Source: Hyphomicrobiales bacterium
GTDB lineage: Bacteria; Pseudomonadota; Alphaproteobacteria; Rhizobiales; Rhizobiaceae
Length of the DNA stretch: 64,000 nt
Assembly (NCBI GenBank): GCA_900474095.1
Contig: UCOA01000015.1
Location: forward strand, 1 to 64,000
Reading direction: 5' to 3'
In this document: positions 41,736 through 51,024 of the stretch, in pieces
Layout of the letters: each line of letters begins with the position of its first letter
Position numbering within the stretch: the stretch's first letter is position 1
The notes under the pieces: generated by a model
Databases searched by the model: none
The model's input: only the letters and a program-made list of their open reading frames with translations
What the model was told of the DNA's origin: nothing
Made by a program: the position numbers and the translations under genes

Positions 41736-42583
41736 ACCTCGATGGTGCCTTCAGAGATCGCGCGTAGCCCCGCCAGGGCAGGGCCCACGACGCTCTCGTC
41801 CCCGTTTGCAGACCTCACCGCGTAAACGGGATACGAATATTGCGGCATTTCCGGTACGAGGTGGAGCTGTCCCGCCGTTATATGCGGCTCCACCGCACTC
41901 ATCCTGAAGTAACCGGAGCCGCCGCTCGCAAGAACATAGCTGAGCGCCAGGGGACCGAGATCGAATGAGAGGTCCGGTGTGACATCTGGGAAATTCATGT
42001 CGTGGTGCAACTCAAAATCCGGCCCCCAATCCATGTAGACGTAATTGGTCTCTTCGAGGCGCCCCGCTTCAGGATCGGTTGTCACAAGGACAAGCTTTTC
42101 TTCCATTAGCAGGTCTATTTTCAGGCCGGGTCGATGCTGGGGCGCATACATGATCGCCACATCAACCATCCCGGAAGCGACCTGATTAATCAGATCCTGA
42201 GGCACATCGACATGGACGCGGAGTGCGATATCTGGAAGGAAGCGACGAATCCATCTGACCCAGTTCAGCAGAAGCGGTTGCGCCAGCGTCACTTCGCTGC
42301 CGACCGTCAGCACGGCGCGACGGCCTGCGGGCACCGCGACCTGTTGGCGGGTGCGCTGCCATAATTGGACAAACGTCGGCGCGTGGCGCAGGAACTGCTC
42401 CCCAGCCGGGGTCAGCGCCGCTCCTCCTTTGTTCCGAATGAACAGCGGCCGGCCGAGCAATTGTTCGAGGTTGCGAATCCGCGCGCTGACGGTCGTCTGA
42501 GCAACATTCAAGCGTTCAGCGGCGCGAATAAAACTTCCCGTTGAAACTATTTCCAGGAACGTGCGAGCGAGCTCAATGTCCAT
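41732..42583 (-). CDS. LysR family transcriptional regulator
   Basis: This 283-residue LysR protein has HTH residues LARTFLEIVSTGSFIRAAERL...TTVSARIRNLE at the N-terminus and an effector domain with MVDVAIMYAPQHRPGL. The ATG at 42583 is used instead of the TTG one codon upstream. It ends convergently with the orphan histidine kinase, overlapping it by 4 bases. Upstream is a 290-base spacer facing the DUF488 gene; its regulon is unknown. Confidence 0.87.
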   Translation of the reverse strand: MDIELARTFLEIVSTGSFIRAAERLNVAQTTVSARIRNLEQLLGRPLFIRNKGGAALTPAGEQFLRHAPTFVQLWQRTRQQVAVPAGRRAVLTVGSEVTLAQPLLLNWVRWIRRFLPDIALRVHVDVPQDLINQVASGMVDVAIMYAPQHRPGLKIDLLMEEKLVLVTTDPEAGRLEETNYVYMDWGPDFELHHDMNFPDVTPDLSFDLGPLALSYVLASGGSGYFRMSAVEPHITAGQLHLVPEMPQYSYPVYAVRSANGDESVVGPALAGLRAISEGTIEV

Positions 42584-42876
42584 CAAGGTATAGCATAAAA
42601 GTTGCTCTTAAATGTCAATTGAATTCGTTTGATAAATACTGTCCAGTCGGTAAGCTTTGGTTAGATCCACCGGCCTAAGCGCTGGTTGCGGCGCACGGTC
42701 AGTTGTGTGGGACTGAAGCTCGGCAGCTCGCATACAGTTTTTATGTAGCTTGGCAGTACCAATCATGTCGGTCAAAAAACAGAGCCAGGGCGACGTTGGG
42801 CCGCCGCGATATCCTAAAAATGATCGGTGCAAGCATGGCACGACTAGAAGTGCCGTCTTCATTGCGGGGACGTTTT
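42584..42876. other. Spacer with a possible Tat-signal remnant
   Basis: No intact gene is visible. One plus-strand piece near 42800-42845 reads LGRRDILKMIGASMA, which looks like a twin-arginine signal start, but no protein follows. It could be a trace of a decayed exported protein. No repeats or RNA genes were found. Confidence 0.3.
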
Positions 42877-43248
42877 TTATCGATGCGCCAGCAGGATCTC
42901 CCTCAGAACAATGGCATCGTTGTGCGCCTCGTCGTGAGCCGCGTAAACAAGTGTCACCGGACCTTTGAGAGCCAGATCGCGCAAACGACCAAATTCTTCA
43001 CGGCGCTCCTTTATCTCCGCGGAATATCGCCGCCGGAACTCCTCCCACCGGGCTGGGTCGTGGCCGAACCATTTCCGCAACTCAGTGCTGGGCGCCAGGT
43101 CCTTCGCCCAATAGTCAATTGCCGCATCGGCCTTCTTGACTCCGCGTGGCCACAGTCGATCAACCAACACCCGTTTGCCGTCGTCAGCCGTAGGGTTTTC
43201 ATATGCGCGCTTCAGTTTCACGTTGTCCTCGGAGATCTTGTCGCTCAT
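42877..43248 (-). CDS. DUF488 family protein
   Basis: This 123-residue protein has the DUF488 pattern: KRAYENPT...[37 protein letters not shown], and [15 protein letters not shown]. The family is of unknown biochemical role and is common near stress genes. The ATG at 43248 is the natural start; the much longer frame to 43800 is antisense to the transaldolase-like gene. A decayed second copy lies at 45905-46025. It is divergent from the transaldolase-like gene. Confidence 0.85.
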   Translation of the reverse strand: MSDKISEDNVKLKRAYENPTADDGKRVLVDRLWPRGVKKADAAIDYWAKDLAPSTELRKWFGHDPARWEEFRRRYSAEIKERREEFGRLRDLALKGPVTLVYAAHDEAHNDAIVLREILLAHR

Positions 43249-43378
43249 CGACGTCGCTCCTCTTCTGCCCCCCTTCAAAGACATAGGGCGCGCGGTCACG
43301 TCGGCGACATCCAAGTCGTCTCGAGCAAACCAATGTGAAGAGTCGCGGTGCCATCGCTTAAGACGCAGGAGAAAGATG

Positions 43379-44035
43379 ATGAAGTTCTTTGTGGACACAG
43401 CCGACATTGCCGAAATTCGCGAGCTTGCTGCCGCAGGCGTTCTCGACGGAGTGACCACCAACCCTTCGTTGATTGCAAAGATCGGTCGACCGATCCGCGA
43501 GGTGATCAAGGAGATTTGCGAGGCGATCGATGGTCCCGTCTCCGCTGAGGTCACTGCGACCGACTTCGACGGCATGCTTGTCGAGGGAGAGCGATTGGCC
43601 AGCATCGCAGAGAATGTGGCGGTCAAGGTACCATCCACTTGGGACGGGTTCAGGGCTTGCCGAGCACTCAGCGGGCGCGGGCTGAAAGTCAATGTCACAC
43701 TGTGCTTTTCAGCCAACCAAGCGCTGCTGGCGGCTAAGGCCGGTGCGGCGTATATCTCGCCGTTCGTCGGCAGGCTGGACGATATCGGCCTGGATGGCAT
43801 GGAAGTCGTTCGAGAAATTCGAGTTATCTATAATAACGACACGTCCTTCACCACGCAGATCCTCGCGTCCTCGATTCGAACGCCTCTGCATGTCAAGCAG
43901 GCCGCGTTGGCAGGGGCCGATATCGCGACCGTGCCACCGGGCGTGCTCAGAAGTCTTGCCAACCACCCACTCACCGAGAAGGGGTTGGCGTCCTTCGTTG
44001 CTGACTGGGGTAGGACGGGGCAAACGATTCTTTAG
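43379..44035 (+). CDS. Transaldolase/fructose-6-phosphate aldolase-like protein (TalC/Fsa family)
   Basis: This 218-residue TIM barrel matches the small transaldolase subfamily: [24 protein letters not shown], the Schiff-base lysine in [27 protein letters not shown] and the [10 protein letters not shown] strand. It moves or cleaves dihydroxyacetone units of sugar phosphates. AGGAG stands before the ATG; 43376 and 43379 are adjacent candidates. A chromosomal tal gene is expected elsewhere, so this is an accessory copy, grouped with DUF488 and redox genes. Confidence 0.87.
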   Translation: MKFFVDTADIAEIRELAAAGVLDGVTTNPSLIAKIGRPIREVIKEICEAIDGPVSAEVTATDFDGMLVEGERLASIAENVAVKVPSTWDGFRACRALSGRGLKVNVTLCFSANQALLAAKAGAAYISPFVGRLDDIGLDGMEVVREIRVIYNNDTSFTTQILASSIRTPLHVKQAALAGADIATVPPGVLRSLANHPLTEKGLASFVADWGRTGQTIL

Positions 44036-44214
44036 ACCGCCTGATAGCTGGATGACGCAGCAGCAAAATTGCACGGAACAGCGATTAAATTCGTTTGCTT
44101 ATCACTCGTAACGGCAACAAACTGCCGGGTGGTAATCAAAGGCCTGGCGACCAGAACACAGTTCGTCTTTACGCCCGCAGGGCGGACGCCGACCCGATAG
44201 CCAAGGAGAAGAGA

Positions 44215-45754
44215 ATGGCTCCTGAACACAGAGACACAACTGGTCCGGATCTGGCGCGAGGTATCGGAATTGCCGATCTTCCCGACGGCTGGAAGCTGGT
44301 CGGCCATTGCGGCGATGCGCGGGTGCTGCTTGCGCGCCGCGGGGCGGAGATATTCGCCGTCGACGCGCACTGCACGCACTATAACGGTCCGCTCGTCGAG
44401 GGTCTGGTAACTGGCGACACTGTCCGCTGCCCCTGGCATCACGCATGTTTCGACTTGAGGACAGGTGAGGCTCTGCGCGCACCCGCCTTCCGGCCGCTGG
44501 CATGCTGGCGGGTCGAGCAGCGCGACGGCAAGATCTTCGTAGTCGGAAAGCGCAAGCGTGCGGAACCAACATCAAGCGAGGGTTCTGTCGGTGCAATGCC
44601 TGAGAAGATCGTCATCATCGGTGGCGGTGCGGCCGGCTTTGCCGCGGCCGAGAGGCTGCGGCGAGAACAGTATCATGGCAGTATTGTCATGCTCAGCGAC
44701 GATGAAGCGCCGCCTGTCGATCGGCCCAACCTCTCCAAGGACTATCTTTCCGGCAAGGCGCCGGAGGACTGGGTCCCACTGCGGGGGGAGAGCTACTATT
44801 CAACAAACCAGATTGACCTGCGTCTCGGTACGCAAGCGGTTAGCATCAATCCGCGTACCCTGGAGGTCGTCCTCGCTGGCGGAGGCTCTATCCCCTACGA
44901 CAGGTTACTGCTGGCGACCGGTGCAGAGCCGGTTCGGCTGACCATACCAGGTGCCGATCAGCCGCATGTCCATACGCTACGGTCACTTGCCGACTGCCGG
45001 GCCATCATTGAACGGGCCACGACTTGCCCGCCGTGTCGTCGTGCTTGGCGCCAGCTTTATCGGCCTAGAAGTCGCCGCTGCCCTGCGGTCCCGCGGAATC
45101 GAAGTCCACGTCGTCGCACCCGACAAACAGCCATTGGGGCGGGTTTTGGGTCCGCAAATGGGCGATTTCATCCGGACCCTTCACGAGAAGAAGGGTGTCG
45201 TTTTTCACCTCGAGGAGATCGCGAGCAGCATTGATGGCAACGACGTGAAACTTCGCGACGGCGACACGCTGGCCGCTGACTTCGTTGTCGCCGGCATCGG
45301 CGTACGCCCGCGGACCGGACTCGCAGAAACGGCGGAGCTGGCAACCGATCGCGGTGTCCTCGTGAACAGTTTTATGGAAACCAGCATGCCGGGGATCTTT
45401 GCGGCCGGTGACATTGCGCGGTGGCCGGACCCTCATACTGGAGACAACATTCGCGTCGAACATTGGGTGGTCGCCGAAAGGCAAGGGCAAACCGCGGCAC
45501 TCAATATGCTCGGCAAGGGCGAAAAGTTCACCGCCGTGCCGTTTTTCTGGAGCCAGCACTATGACGTCAGGATCAATTATGTCGGGCATGCCGAACGATG
45601 GGACGAGATCGTGGTCGAAGGGGACGTCGCCGCCAGGGACTGTCTGCTGCGCTTCAAGTCCGGCGGACGCGTGTTGGCTGCCGCTTCGATCTCCCGCGAC
45701 ATCGAAAACCTGATGATCGAGGTGGCGATGGAGCATGGAATGGCGGCCAGTTGA
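44215..45754 (+). pseudogene. Rieske-linked ferredoxin reductase, broken by one frameshift
   Basis: An AAGGAG-preceded ATG at 44215 opens a Rieske domain (CTHYNGPL ... CPWHHACF, the four cluster ligands) joined to a pyridine-nucleotide reductase (GGGAAGFAAAERL). The frame is lost near 45024, where one extra T in GACTTGCC shifts it. The other frame resumes exactly at RRVVVLGASFIGLEVAAALR (second Rossmann motif) and runs to 45754 with FAAGDIARWPD. Together they make a normal protein of about 512 residues. It would pass electrons from NADH to a Rieske center, as in BphA4-like enzymes. A single-base error in the read cannot be excluded. Confidence 0.85.
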
Positions 45755-45904
45755 CGTGCCAAATGGCTCGCATGCCGGGGTAGGGAAAAAGACCTGAGCT
45801 ATGTCAACTTTGCCGGCACACGGCGTCGGAAGTGCATATGGTTGCCCCGCCGGACACTGTTCAAGGGATCGCTCCGGCAGAGGGCGACATGAAACCCTAA
45901 GCGT

Positions 45905-46025
45905 CCGCAACTCCGTGCTCGGCGCGATATCTTTCAGCCAATGATCAATCGACAGGCCGATTTCGGCTGTCGGGCGTTCATATGCTCGTTTACAGCCATA
46001 TGGCGTCACAGTGTATGTCTGCAAA
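45905..46025 (-). pseudogene. Fragment of a second DUF488 gene
   Basis: The reverse strand reads KRAYERPTAEIG followed by IDHWLKDIAPSTELR, clearly parallel to the intact DUF488 gene at 42877-43248 ([27 protein letters not shown]). The piece corresponding to [16 protein letters not shown] is deleted, and both ends are missing. It is diverged from the intact copy, so it is not a very recent duplication. Confidence 0.75.
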
Positions 46026-46041
46026 ACCACGGGCCATTGGT

Positions 46042-47031
46042 TCAAACGATGCCACGATCCCAGCCGCCATAATGTTCCTGGCTGCGTCTGCCGCGTGGTA
46101 GGCTCAGCCCGATCACGATGAGACCAGCCACAACATAGCCTGCAGCCCCTGCGCCAATTGCGCCCTCGAGCAGGAACGGCGAGAACGCGATCCAGGCGCC
46201 GGATGCAACGTTCAGCAAGCGAACGGGGCGGGCGACTTCGGCCATCGCTGTGACAGCGACCATGATCACGATGCAACCGAAGATATGGTCACTGAAATAG
46301 AGAGGAGTCTCTGTACCGAGAACGAGCGGAGTGATCATCAGAACGACGCCGAGCGCCGCGCTGACAACCAACGTCCATGGATAATTGACTCCGCCGGTCA
46401 CGAACTCGCTCAGGATTTCGGCTACGGGGCGATCGAGATCGGCTGCGGGCGTCTGGTTCTCCGAGAGAGCCGGGCCACCGCACCAGAAGGTCCGCCAGAA
46501 CGGTTCTCCAGCCTTTCTAGCCCGGTATAGGAACTGGCAACTCGCGAGCACCTCGTCGATCGAATAGGGAACCATCAAAACCGTGACGGCGGCCTGCACG
46601 ATACAGAGCGTGCAAAGCGCTCCGATTAGCGGCGGCTGGATGATGATGAAACTGACGCTAACGACGCCGAGCGGGATGATCAGCAGGCCAAAAAGCAACA
46701 CCATCCATGGCATAGTGCGCCAGCGCCGGCGATCACCGATCGCGCCTGCCAGAATATCGAGAGCATAAGCAACCGCGCCGAGCCCGGCGTCGGCGATCGG
46801 GAAGCCTTTTGAGACCCAGGACGTGACCACGGCCTCGCTGCCGTTGCCGGCCGGCGTAGAGCCTGGACCGAAAAACGGCTCCCATAGGCCGTCAATGTGG
46901 CCGAGTTGATAGGCGCCGAGATAACGCGAGACGAACAGGCCGAAGAAGGCCAGCGCGACGATTGGTATGCGCTGTGTGAAGGAGGAGGGCGAGTAACTCC
47001 ACCCGAGCGGGCCGGTCGTCATCGGCCGCAA
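46042..47031 (-). CDS. VKOR-SPW membrane protein (probable 3' part of a split SDR-SPW-VKOR gene)
   Basis: This 329-residue membrane protein has a vitamin K epoxide reductase-like region with the CTLC redox motif in GALCTLCIVQ and a later conserved cysteine (LASCQFLY), then a C-terminal SPW-type membrane repeat (NYPWTLVVSAALGVVLMITPLVL). VKOR proteins drive disulfide formation in the periplasm. It overlaps the upstream SDR gene by 140 bases in another frame; no sensible start of a separate gene is present. I infer that it was joined to that gene and is now frameshifted near 47000. Confidence 0.7.
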   Translation of the reverse strand: MRPMTTGPLGWSYSPSSFTQRIPIVALAFFGLFVSRYLGAYQLGHIDGLWEPFFGPGSTPAGNGSEAVVTSWVSKGFPIADAGLGAVAYALDILAGAIGDRRRWRTMPWMVLLFGLLIIPLGVVSVSFIIIQPPLIGALCTLCIVQAAVTVLMVPYSIDEVLASCQFLYRARKAGEPFWRTFWCGGPALSENQTPAADLDRPVAEILSEFVTGGVNYPWTLVVSAALGVVLMITPLVLGTETPLYFSDHIFGCIVIMVAVTAMAEVARPVRLLNVASGAWIAFSPFLLEGAIGAGAAGYVVAGLIVIGLSLPRGRRSQEHYGGWDRGIV

Positions 47032-48583
47032 GGGCGCGACGACTGATTCCGGGTGTCGGCGGAATCATGACAGCGAACGCGACAACCAGCATGCCGACCA
47101 GGGTGTCCGCCGCATATGCGGCCGCACTGGTCGTCCAGAATGCCAGCGGCGCGAACAGAACCCATACCCCAACCGTCGCTGTGATCCACTGGATCCAGTT
47201 CCGCCGCCGGGACATGCCGGCCAGCGCGCAGACGAGGATGAGGAAGCCGGCAATTAGCTCGCTGAAGCCCAGCCATGCATTGCGGATTTCGGGAGCCGCG
47301 ATGGCATGTCCCAGCGCCGGCGGGGTCGGGGCGGCAACGGGGTCAAACAGGCCATAGGCGAGAGGCGAGGCGATAAGCCAGAGGCCGAGAGCTGCGTTGG
47401 CGAGCGGCGCCCACAGCGTCAACGCTCGATGCCGATCGATCGCGGCCTCGACCTGTTCTGTTGTGCGCTCGAGCGTACCGCGCAGTCTTTCCTGCGCCTG
47501 TTCGAGCTCGGGCCTGGAAGCGGCAACTGCCGCCGGATCGAGCTTGTTTCGCGCGTACCAGTCTGTCGGGTCCGCCCTCAGCCGCGCTATCATTTCCGGC
47601 AACGTATCCATCAGTTTATGCTGCGGCGTCCAGCCAAGCAGTTTTCTGGCCCGCGAGATGTCAAGCTCGTAGTGGTCGTCCGAATTCTCTACCATCCAGG
47701 GCTTGATGTCGGTCTCCTGGTCCAGCACCTCGGTCTGGACCCATGAACCAAACTTGGTGACGCCTTTCGGTAGGGAAAGGGTGCGCCAGCGCTCGCGGTG
47801 GACCAGATCGCCGATGCGCTCCTGCATCTGCTGATAGGACGGGGTCTCCTCCTCGCCAATCAGCAGGATTGTTTCGTCGGGTAGCTCGGTCCGGCGATCT
47901 ACCGCTCGCACCACCGCGTCGACGAGATCATCACGGTGCAGATAGGGTTGCCCGTGGGTCATGTCGCCGGTGAAGAGGTAGGCGGTCGGCAGGCGTTCGA
48001 ATATGCGAGCGATCTGCTGGGCGATGAAGGCTGCCCGGCAGTCCTCGTCATAGACGCCTGCGAAGCGGAGAATAACCGCTTTGATCGCGCCGCGCCGTGC
48101 CATGATCAGCGACTCGGTTTCCGCTTTTGACTTCGGATAGGCCCAAGGCGGCTCGAGCGGCCAGTCTTCATTGATCTTCACGCCCTTTTCGGGGCTCGGC
48201 GCATGCACCAGAAGCGTACTGGCAAAGATGAACTGTTCGGCCTCGAATGTCTTGAGCGTCTCGAGAAGCCGCCGCGTTCCCTGCACGGTCACCGCATCAT
48301 ATTTTGGATGTTCTTTTCCGGTGGTGTCATAGTAGGCGGCGAGATGGATGACGGAGGCGATGCGGTTTCCGGCATGCTCGCGGATTTGCCCCATTGCCTC
48401 TCTGACGCTTTCCTCAGAAGTCAAATCGATCCCGACGGTAACAAGCCCGTCGATCGGATCTTTCGGCGGCCTCGAGTCAAGACATATGACGTGGTAGCGT
48501 TGAAGCAGGCCTCGCGCTATCGCTTGTCCAAGGAAACCGCTGCTGCCGGTGATGAGTACGTTAGGTCGGCCCGTCCTTGGCAT
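46892..48583 (-). CDS. NAD-dependent epimerase (SDR) with C-terminal SPW membrane repeats
   Basis: This 563-residue protein starts with an extended-SDR epimerase: TGSSGFLGQAIARGLL for NAD, the YPKSKAE variant of the YxxxK catalytic pair in AYPKSKAETES, and a substrate region to about residue 335. A charged linker with KLDPAAVAASRPELEQ follows, and then two membrane repeats of SPW type (LWAPLANAALGLWLI, WITATVGVWVLFAPL). The last 35 residues (from ADDDRP on) are an unrelated Arg-rich tail in the wrong frame, because the expected continuation lies in the overlapping VKOR frame. Confidence 0.75.
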   Translation of the reverse strand: MPRTGRPNVLITGSSGFLGQAIARGLLQRYHVICLDSRPPKDPIDGLVTVGIDLTSEESVREAMGQIREHAGNRIASVIHLAAYYDTTGKEHPKYDAVTVQGTRRLLETLKTFEAEQFIFASTLLVHAPSPEKGVKINEDWPLEPPWAYPKSKAETESLIMARRGAIKAVILRFAGVYDEDCRAAFIAQQIARIFERLPTAYLFTGDMTHGQPYLHRDDLVDAVVRAVDRRTELPDETILLIGEEETPSYQQMQERIGDLVHRERWRTLSLPKGVTKFGSWVQTEVLDQETDIKPWMVENSDDHYELDISRARKLLGWTPQHKLMDTLPEMIARLRADPTDWYARNKLDPAAVAASRPELEQAQERLRGTLERTTEQVEAAIDRHRALTLWAPLANAALGLWLIASPLAYGLFDPVAAPTPPALGHAIAAPEIRNAWLGFSELIAGFLILVCALAGMSRRRNWIQWITATVGVWVLFAPLAFWTTSAAAYAADTLVGMLVVAFAVMIPPTPGISRRALAADDDRPARVELLALLLHTAHTNRRAGLLRPVRLALSRRLSTRPH

Positions 48584-48767
48584 GTCGGCCCTCTCTGGCG
48601 GTTCGCTCCGAATTCGCCTCCTCTTGGACCCGCGATGGCGCGTCTGACGGGAACGTTAACGAGCATTCAAAGGTTCCGGCCGCTTCTTATGATTGTAGGG
48701 GCGGGTCGATCTGGGGTGCGCGATTTCGCGGGACCAACTTTTATGTTCTCGACGGGAACCTCTTTAC

Positions 48768-49190
48768 TCACCGCGACAGCAGCGGCATGACCAGACTTCT
48801 AATCGCCGCAAGCGCTCGGCGGATAGTGGGCTTGTTTTTGCGCGCCGCGCCCTGGCCGTTACCCCTTGGCGTCATCGCCAGCCATCTCCGGTCCGGCTCG
48901 AACACGAGCCGTGCCGTGCCCTCTCTTGCTATCACCCTCCTGCGGAGATCTTGAACCCGTTCCGCCTGTAGTTTGGTGTAAGGTCCCATCGGCAAAGTCT
49001 TTTGTTTGCCACGACAAACCTGGCAGTACCACTCATTGTCACCATTCGAGAAGATATCGACCGAGGTCGATGTCTTGTTAGGTTCATGCTTGGCAACATC
49101 GTTGATGAATTTGACGACTCCTGAGAAGTGCTGCGAAGGAGCTGCACTTTGAACTCCCGCGCGGAGATTGAGTTTAGATAATGTAGACAT
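48768..49190 (-). CDS. Hypothetical basic protein with a CxxC pair
   Basis: This 140-residue protein is not recognised. A strong AGGAG site lies 9 bases before the ATG at 49190. It contains NEWYCQVCRGKQKTLPMGPY in the middle, a CxxC element that could bind a metal, followed by a very basic C-terminal half (RRRVIAREG, GAARKNKPTIRR). The promoter would lie in the AT-rich 49200-49280 region. The good ribosome-binding site argues it is a real gene. Confidence 0.55.
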   Translation of the reverse strand: MSTLSKLNLRAGVQSAAPSQHFSGVVKFINDVAKHEPNKTSTSVDIFSNGDNEWYCQVCRGKQKTLPMGPYTKLQAERVQDLRRRVIAREGTARLVFEPDRRWLAMTPRGNGQGAARKNKPTIRRALAAIRSLVMPLLSR

Positions 49191-49299
49191 GTGTCAGCTC
49201 CTTTTTCTTGCGCCGGAGTTTGACGCGGTTTCATTGCATTATGCAAATGAGTTTAATTGGTCATTGAGTGCAATTTTATTGCTTTGTAGCAGGCGGGCG

Positions 49300-49510
49300 G
49301 GCACTTGATTCTGATCTCGGCAGTCGGCCAAGGCACGACGGCGGAGCTCTATCTGCCACTAGCCACCGCAATGGTGAACTCCGACACTGGAGCAGTGGAT
49401 TCATTGGAGCGATCGGGCGGTATCAGCTCGTGGAAGATCCTCGCGGTAGACGACGATTCGCTCTTTTCGAATGAACCGGTTGGTGATGTTGGAGGACCTC
49501 GTGCGCGCCG
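49300..49510 (+). pseudogene. Junction remnant of a hybrid histidine kinase
   Basis: The plus strand reads SAVGQGTTAELYLPLA, the typical end of a histidine-kinase ATPase domain, then after a linker WKILAVDDDSL, the typical start of a receiver domain. After a short deletion, a piece corresponding to the NxVGMLEDL helix is in another frame. Everything upstream and downstream is missing. It marks a lost hybrid sensor kinase at the right end of the accessory block. Confidence 0.7.
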
Positions 49511-49622
49511 CGAAAATCTCCCAAATTGTCCTTCGCGTCCACGCGTTGAGAACGTTCCGTTAGACCCCGCCCGGCGCACGGCGCCGACCTGTTGCGCAGG
49601 GTTCCCATCGCAACACAATTGT

Positions 49623-50504
49623 TCAAACGAAAATGCGGTGCTCCGCGGTCACCAGTTCCTGTAGAAAATCGGCCACGGTGCGGACGCGCACAAGATCGCG
49701 GGCGCTTTCATGATAGGTCGTCCAGTAGGCCCGGCGGATCGTCGTCTCCGGCAGGATGCGGATCAGTTCGGGATATTGCCGGGCGATGTAATTGTGCAGG
49801 ATGCCGATCCCCGCGCTGGAGCGCACCGCCTCCGTCTGGCCGGTTGCGCTGGAAATTTCGAACGATGCATCCCAACTGCGCATCACCTCGCCGGTGAAAT
49901 TCAGCGAGGCCGTGAAGATCAGGTCCTCGACATAGCCTATGCGGCGATGGCTCTTCAGGTCCTCGATCGTCTCGAGTGATCCGTTGGAGGCGAGATACTC
50001 CTGCGAGGCGTAGAGCCCGAGCGTGTAGTCGGTGAGCTTCGAGGAGATCAACCGGCCCTGTTCAGGGCGTTCCAGCGTGATCGCGATATCGGCCTCGCGC
50101 TGTGACAGGGAGAAGGAGCGGGGGACAGGCACGAGCTGGATACGCAATTCCGGAAAACGCGCCGTCAGCCGGCCAAGGCGCGGAGCAAGGAAGGAGACGC
50201 CGAAGCCGTCCGGCGCGCCGACGCGGACCGTACCGGCGATTGCCGTATCGATCCGGCCGATCTGCGCCTGCGCCGCCAGCATTTCGGTTTCCATCCGCTC
50301 GGCGGCGTGCACGAAGATCTCGCCTTCGGCCGTCAGGTCGCAGCCATTCGTGCGGCGGATCAAAAGCCGCGTCTTCAGTGATTCTTCCAGCGCCGTCACC
50401 CGCCGGCTCAGGGTCGCGTGATTGACGCCGAGCCGCTTCGAGGCTGCCAGGATCTGGCCGGTTCGAGCCACGACCAGGAACATGCGGACATCGTCCCATT
50501 TCAT
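49623..50504 (-). CDS. LysR family transcriptional regulator near mmsA
   Basis: This 293-residue LysR regulator has HTH residues VRMFLVVARTGQILAASKRL...ATLSRRVTALEE and an effector domain with READIAITLERPEQG. The ATG at 50504 (MKWDD) is chosen; the longer frame enters the monooxygenase gene. It lies downstream of the small monooxygenase gene on the same strand and near the divergent mmsA, which it may control. Confidence 0.88.
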   Translation of the reverse strand: MKWDDVRMFLVVARTGQILAASKRLGVNHATLSRRVTALEESLKTRLLIRRTNGCDLTAEGEIFVHAAERMETEMLAAQAQIGRIDTAIAGTVRVGAPDGFGVSFLAPRLGRLTARFPELRIQLVPVPRSFSLSQREADIAITLERPEQGRLISSKLTDYTLGLYASQEYLASNGSLETIEDLKSHRRIGYVEDLIFTASLNFTGEVMRSWDASFEISSATGQTEAVRSSAGIGILHNYIARQYPELIRILPETTIRRAYWTTYHESARDLVRVRTVADFLQELVTAEHRIFV

Positions 50505-50520
50505 CTGCTGCCCTCGCTCT

Positions 50521-50856
50521 TCACGATGCGGTGGCCGGCTGTGCGCACATGGCAACGGGGTCGACGTCAACAAGCGTCAGCGACCTGATCATGCCGGCGG
50601 TGAGGTTCTTGTATCTGAGAAAATGGGGCGTCTGCAGATGTGCCTCATAGTCCCGCCGGCTGGCGTAGACCTCCAGGATACGGATCTTGCCGGGTTCGTC
50701 CTTCAGCGCGACCGCATGCAGCATCAGGACACCCGGCTCCAGCGCGATGGACGCCTCGATCTCTTCGCTGAGCCGCTGACGATAGGCTTCGAGCTGGGCG
50801 GGATCTATGTCGAGTTCCGCCATCCGCGCCATTCTTTCATTGTCTGCTGACGCCAT
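50521..50856 (-). CDS. Antibiotic biosynthesis monooxygenase (ABM) domain protein
   Basis: This 111-residue ferredoxin-like alpha/beta protein has the ABM dimer pattern: LEAYRQRLSEEIEASIALEPGVLMLHAV, the strand KIRILEVYASRRDYEAHLQTPHFLRY and a final short strand. Members act as small cofactor-free oxygenases or stress proteins. The start at 50856 follows AAGGTG; a second in-frame start upstream at 50901 would add 15 residues. It precedes the LysR gene by 17 bases and is divergent from mmsA. Confidence 0.82.
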   Translation of the reverse strand: MASADNERMARMAELDIDPAQLEAYRQRLSEEIEASIALEPGVLMLHAVALKDEPGKIRILEVYASRRDYEAHLQTPHFLRYKNLTAGMIRSLTLVDVDPVAMCAQPATAS

Positions 50857-51024
50857 TCGATCGACACCTTGTGCTGTTGAGCTTATTTGTGCGGTTGACA
50901 ATGCAACACGATCCTACCTGCGTCGAGCTTTAATTTCTGCACAACGGTTCCTGAATATCACGCGTTGATTTGTGCATATTGTAGTGCGACACTCTAGCCA
51001 TAATCAAGATCAGGAGGATCACCC

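Larger units (their letters stand above)
16563..49622. other. Accessory block (putative genomic island) beside tRNA-His
   Basis: Between tRNA-His and the LysR-mmsA locus lie 33 kb of catabolic, redox and stress genes that do not belong to the backbone order I recall from Sinorhizobium (cbrA, phaP, then iolA/mmsA and rirA). The block starts with a decayed SMR gene, contains most of the pseudogenes in the window, and adjoins a tRNA gene, a common insertion point. No integrase and no second copy of the tRNA 3' end was found on inspection, so insertion at the tRNA is inferred, and several separate acquisitions are equally possible. Confidence 0.5.
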
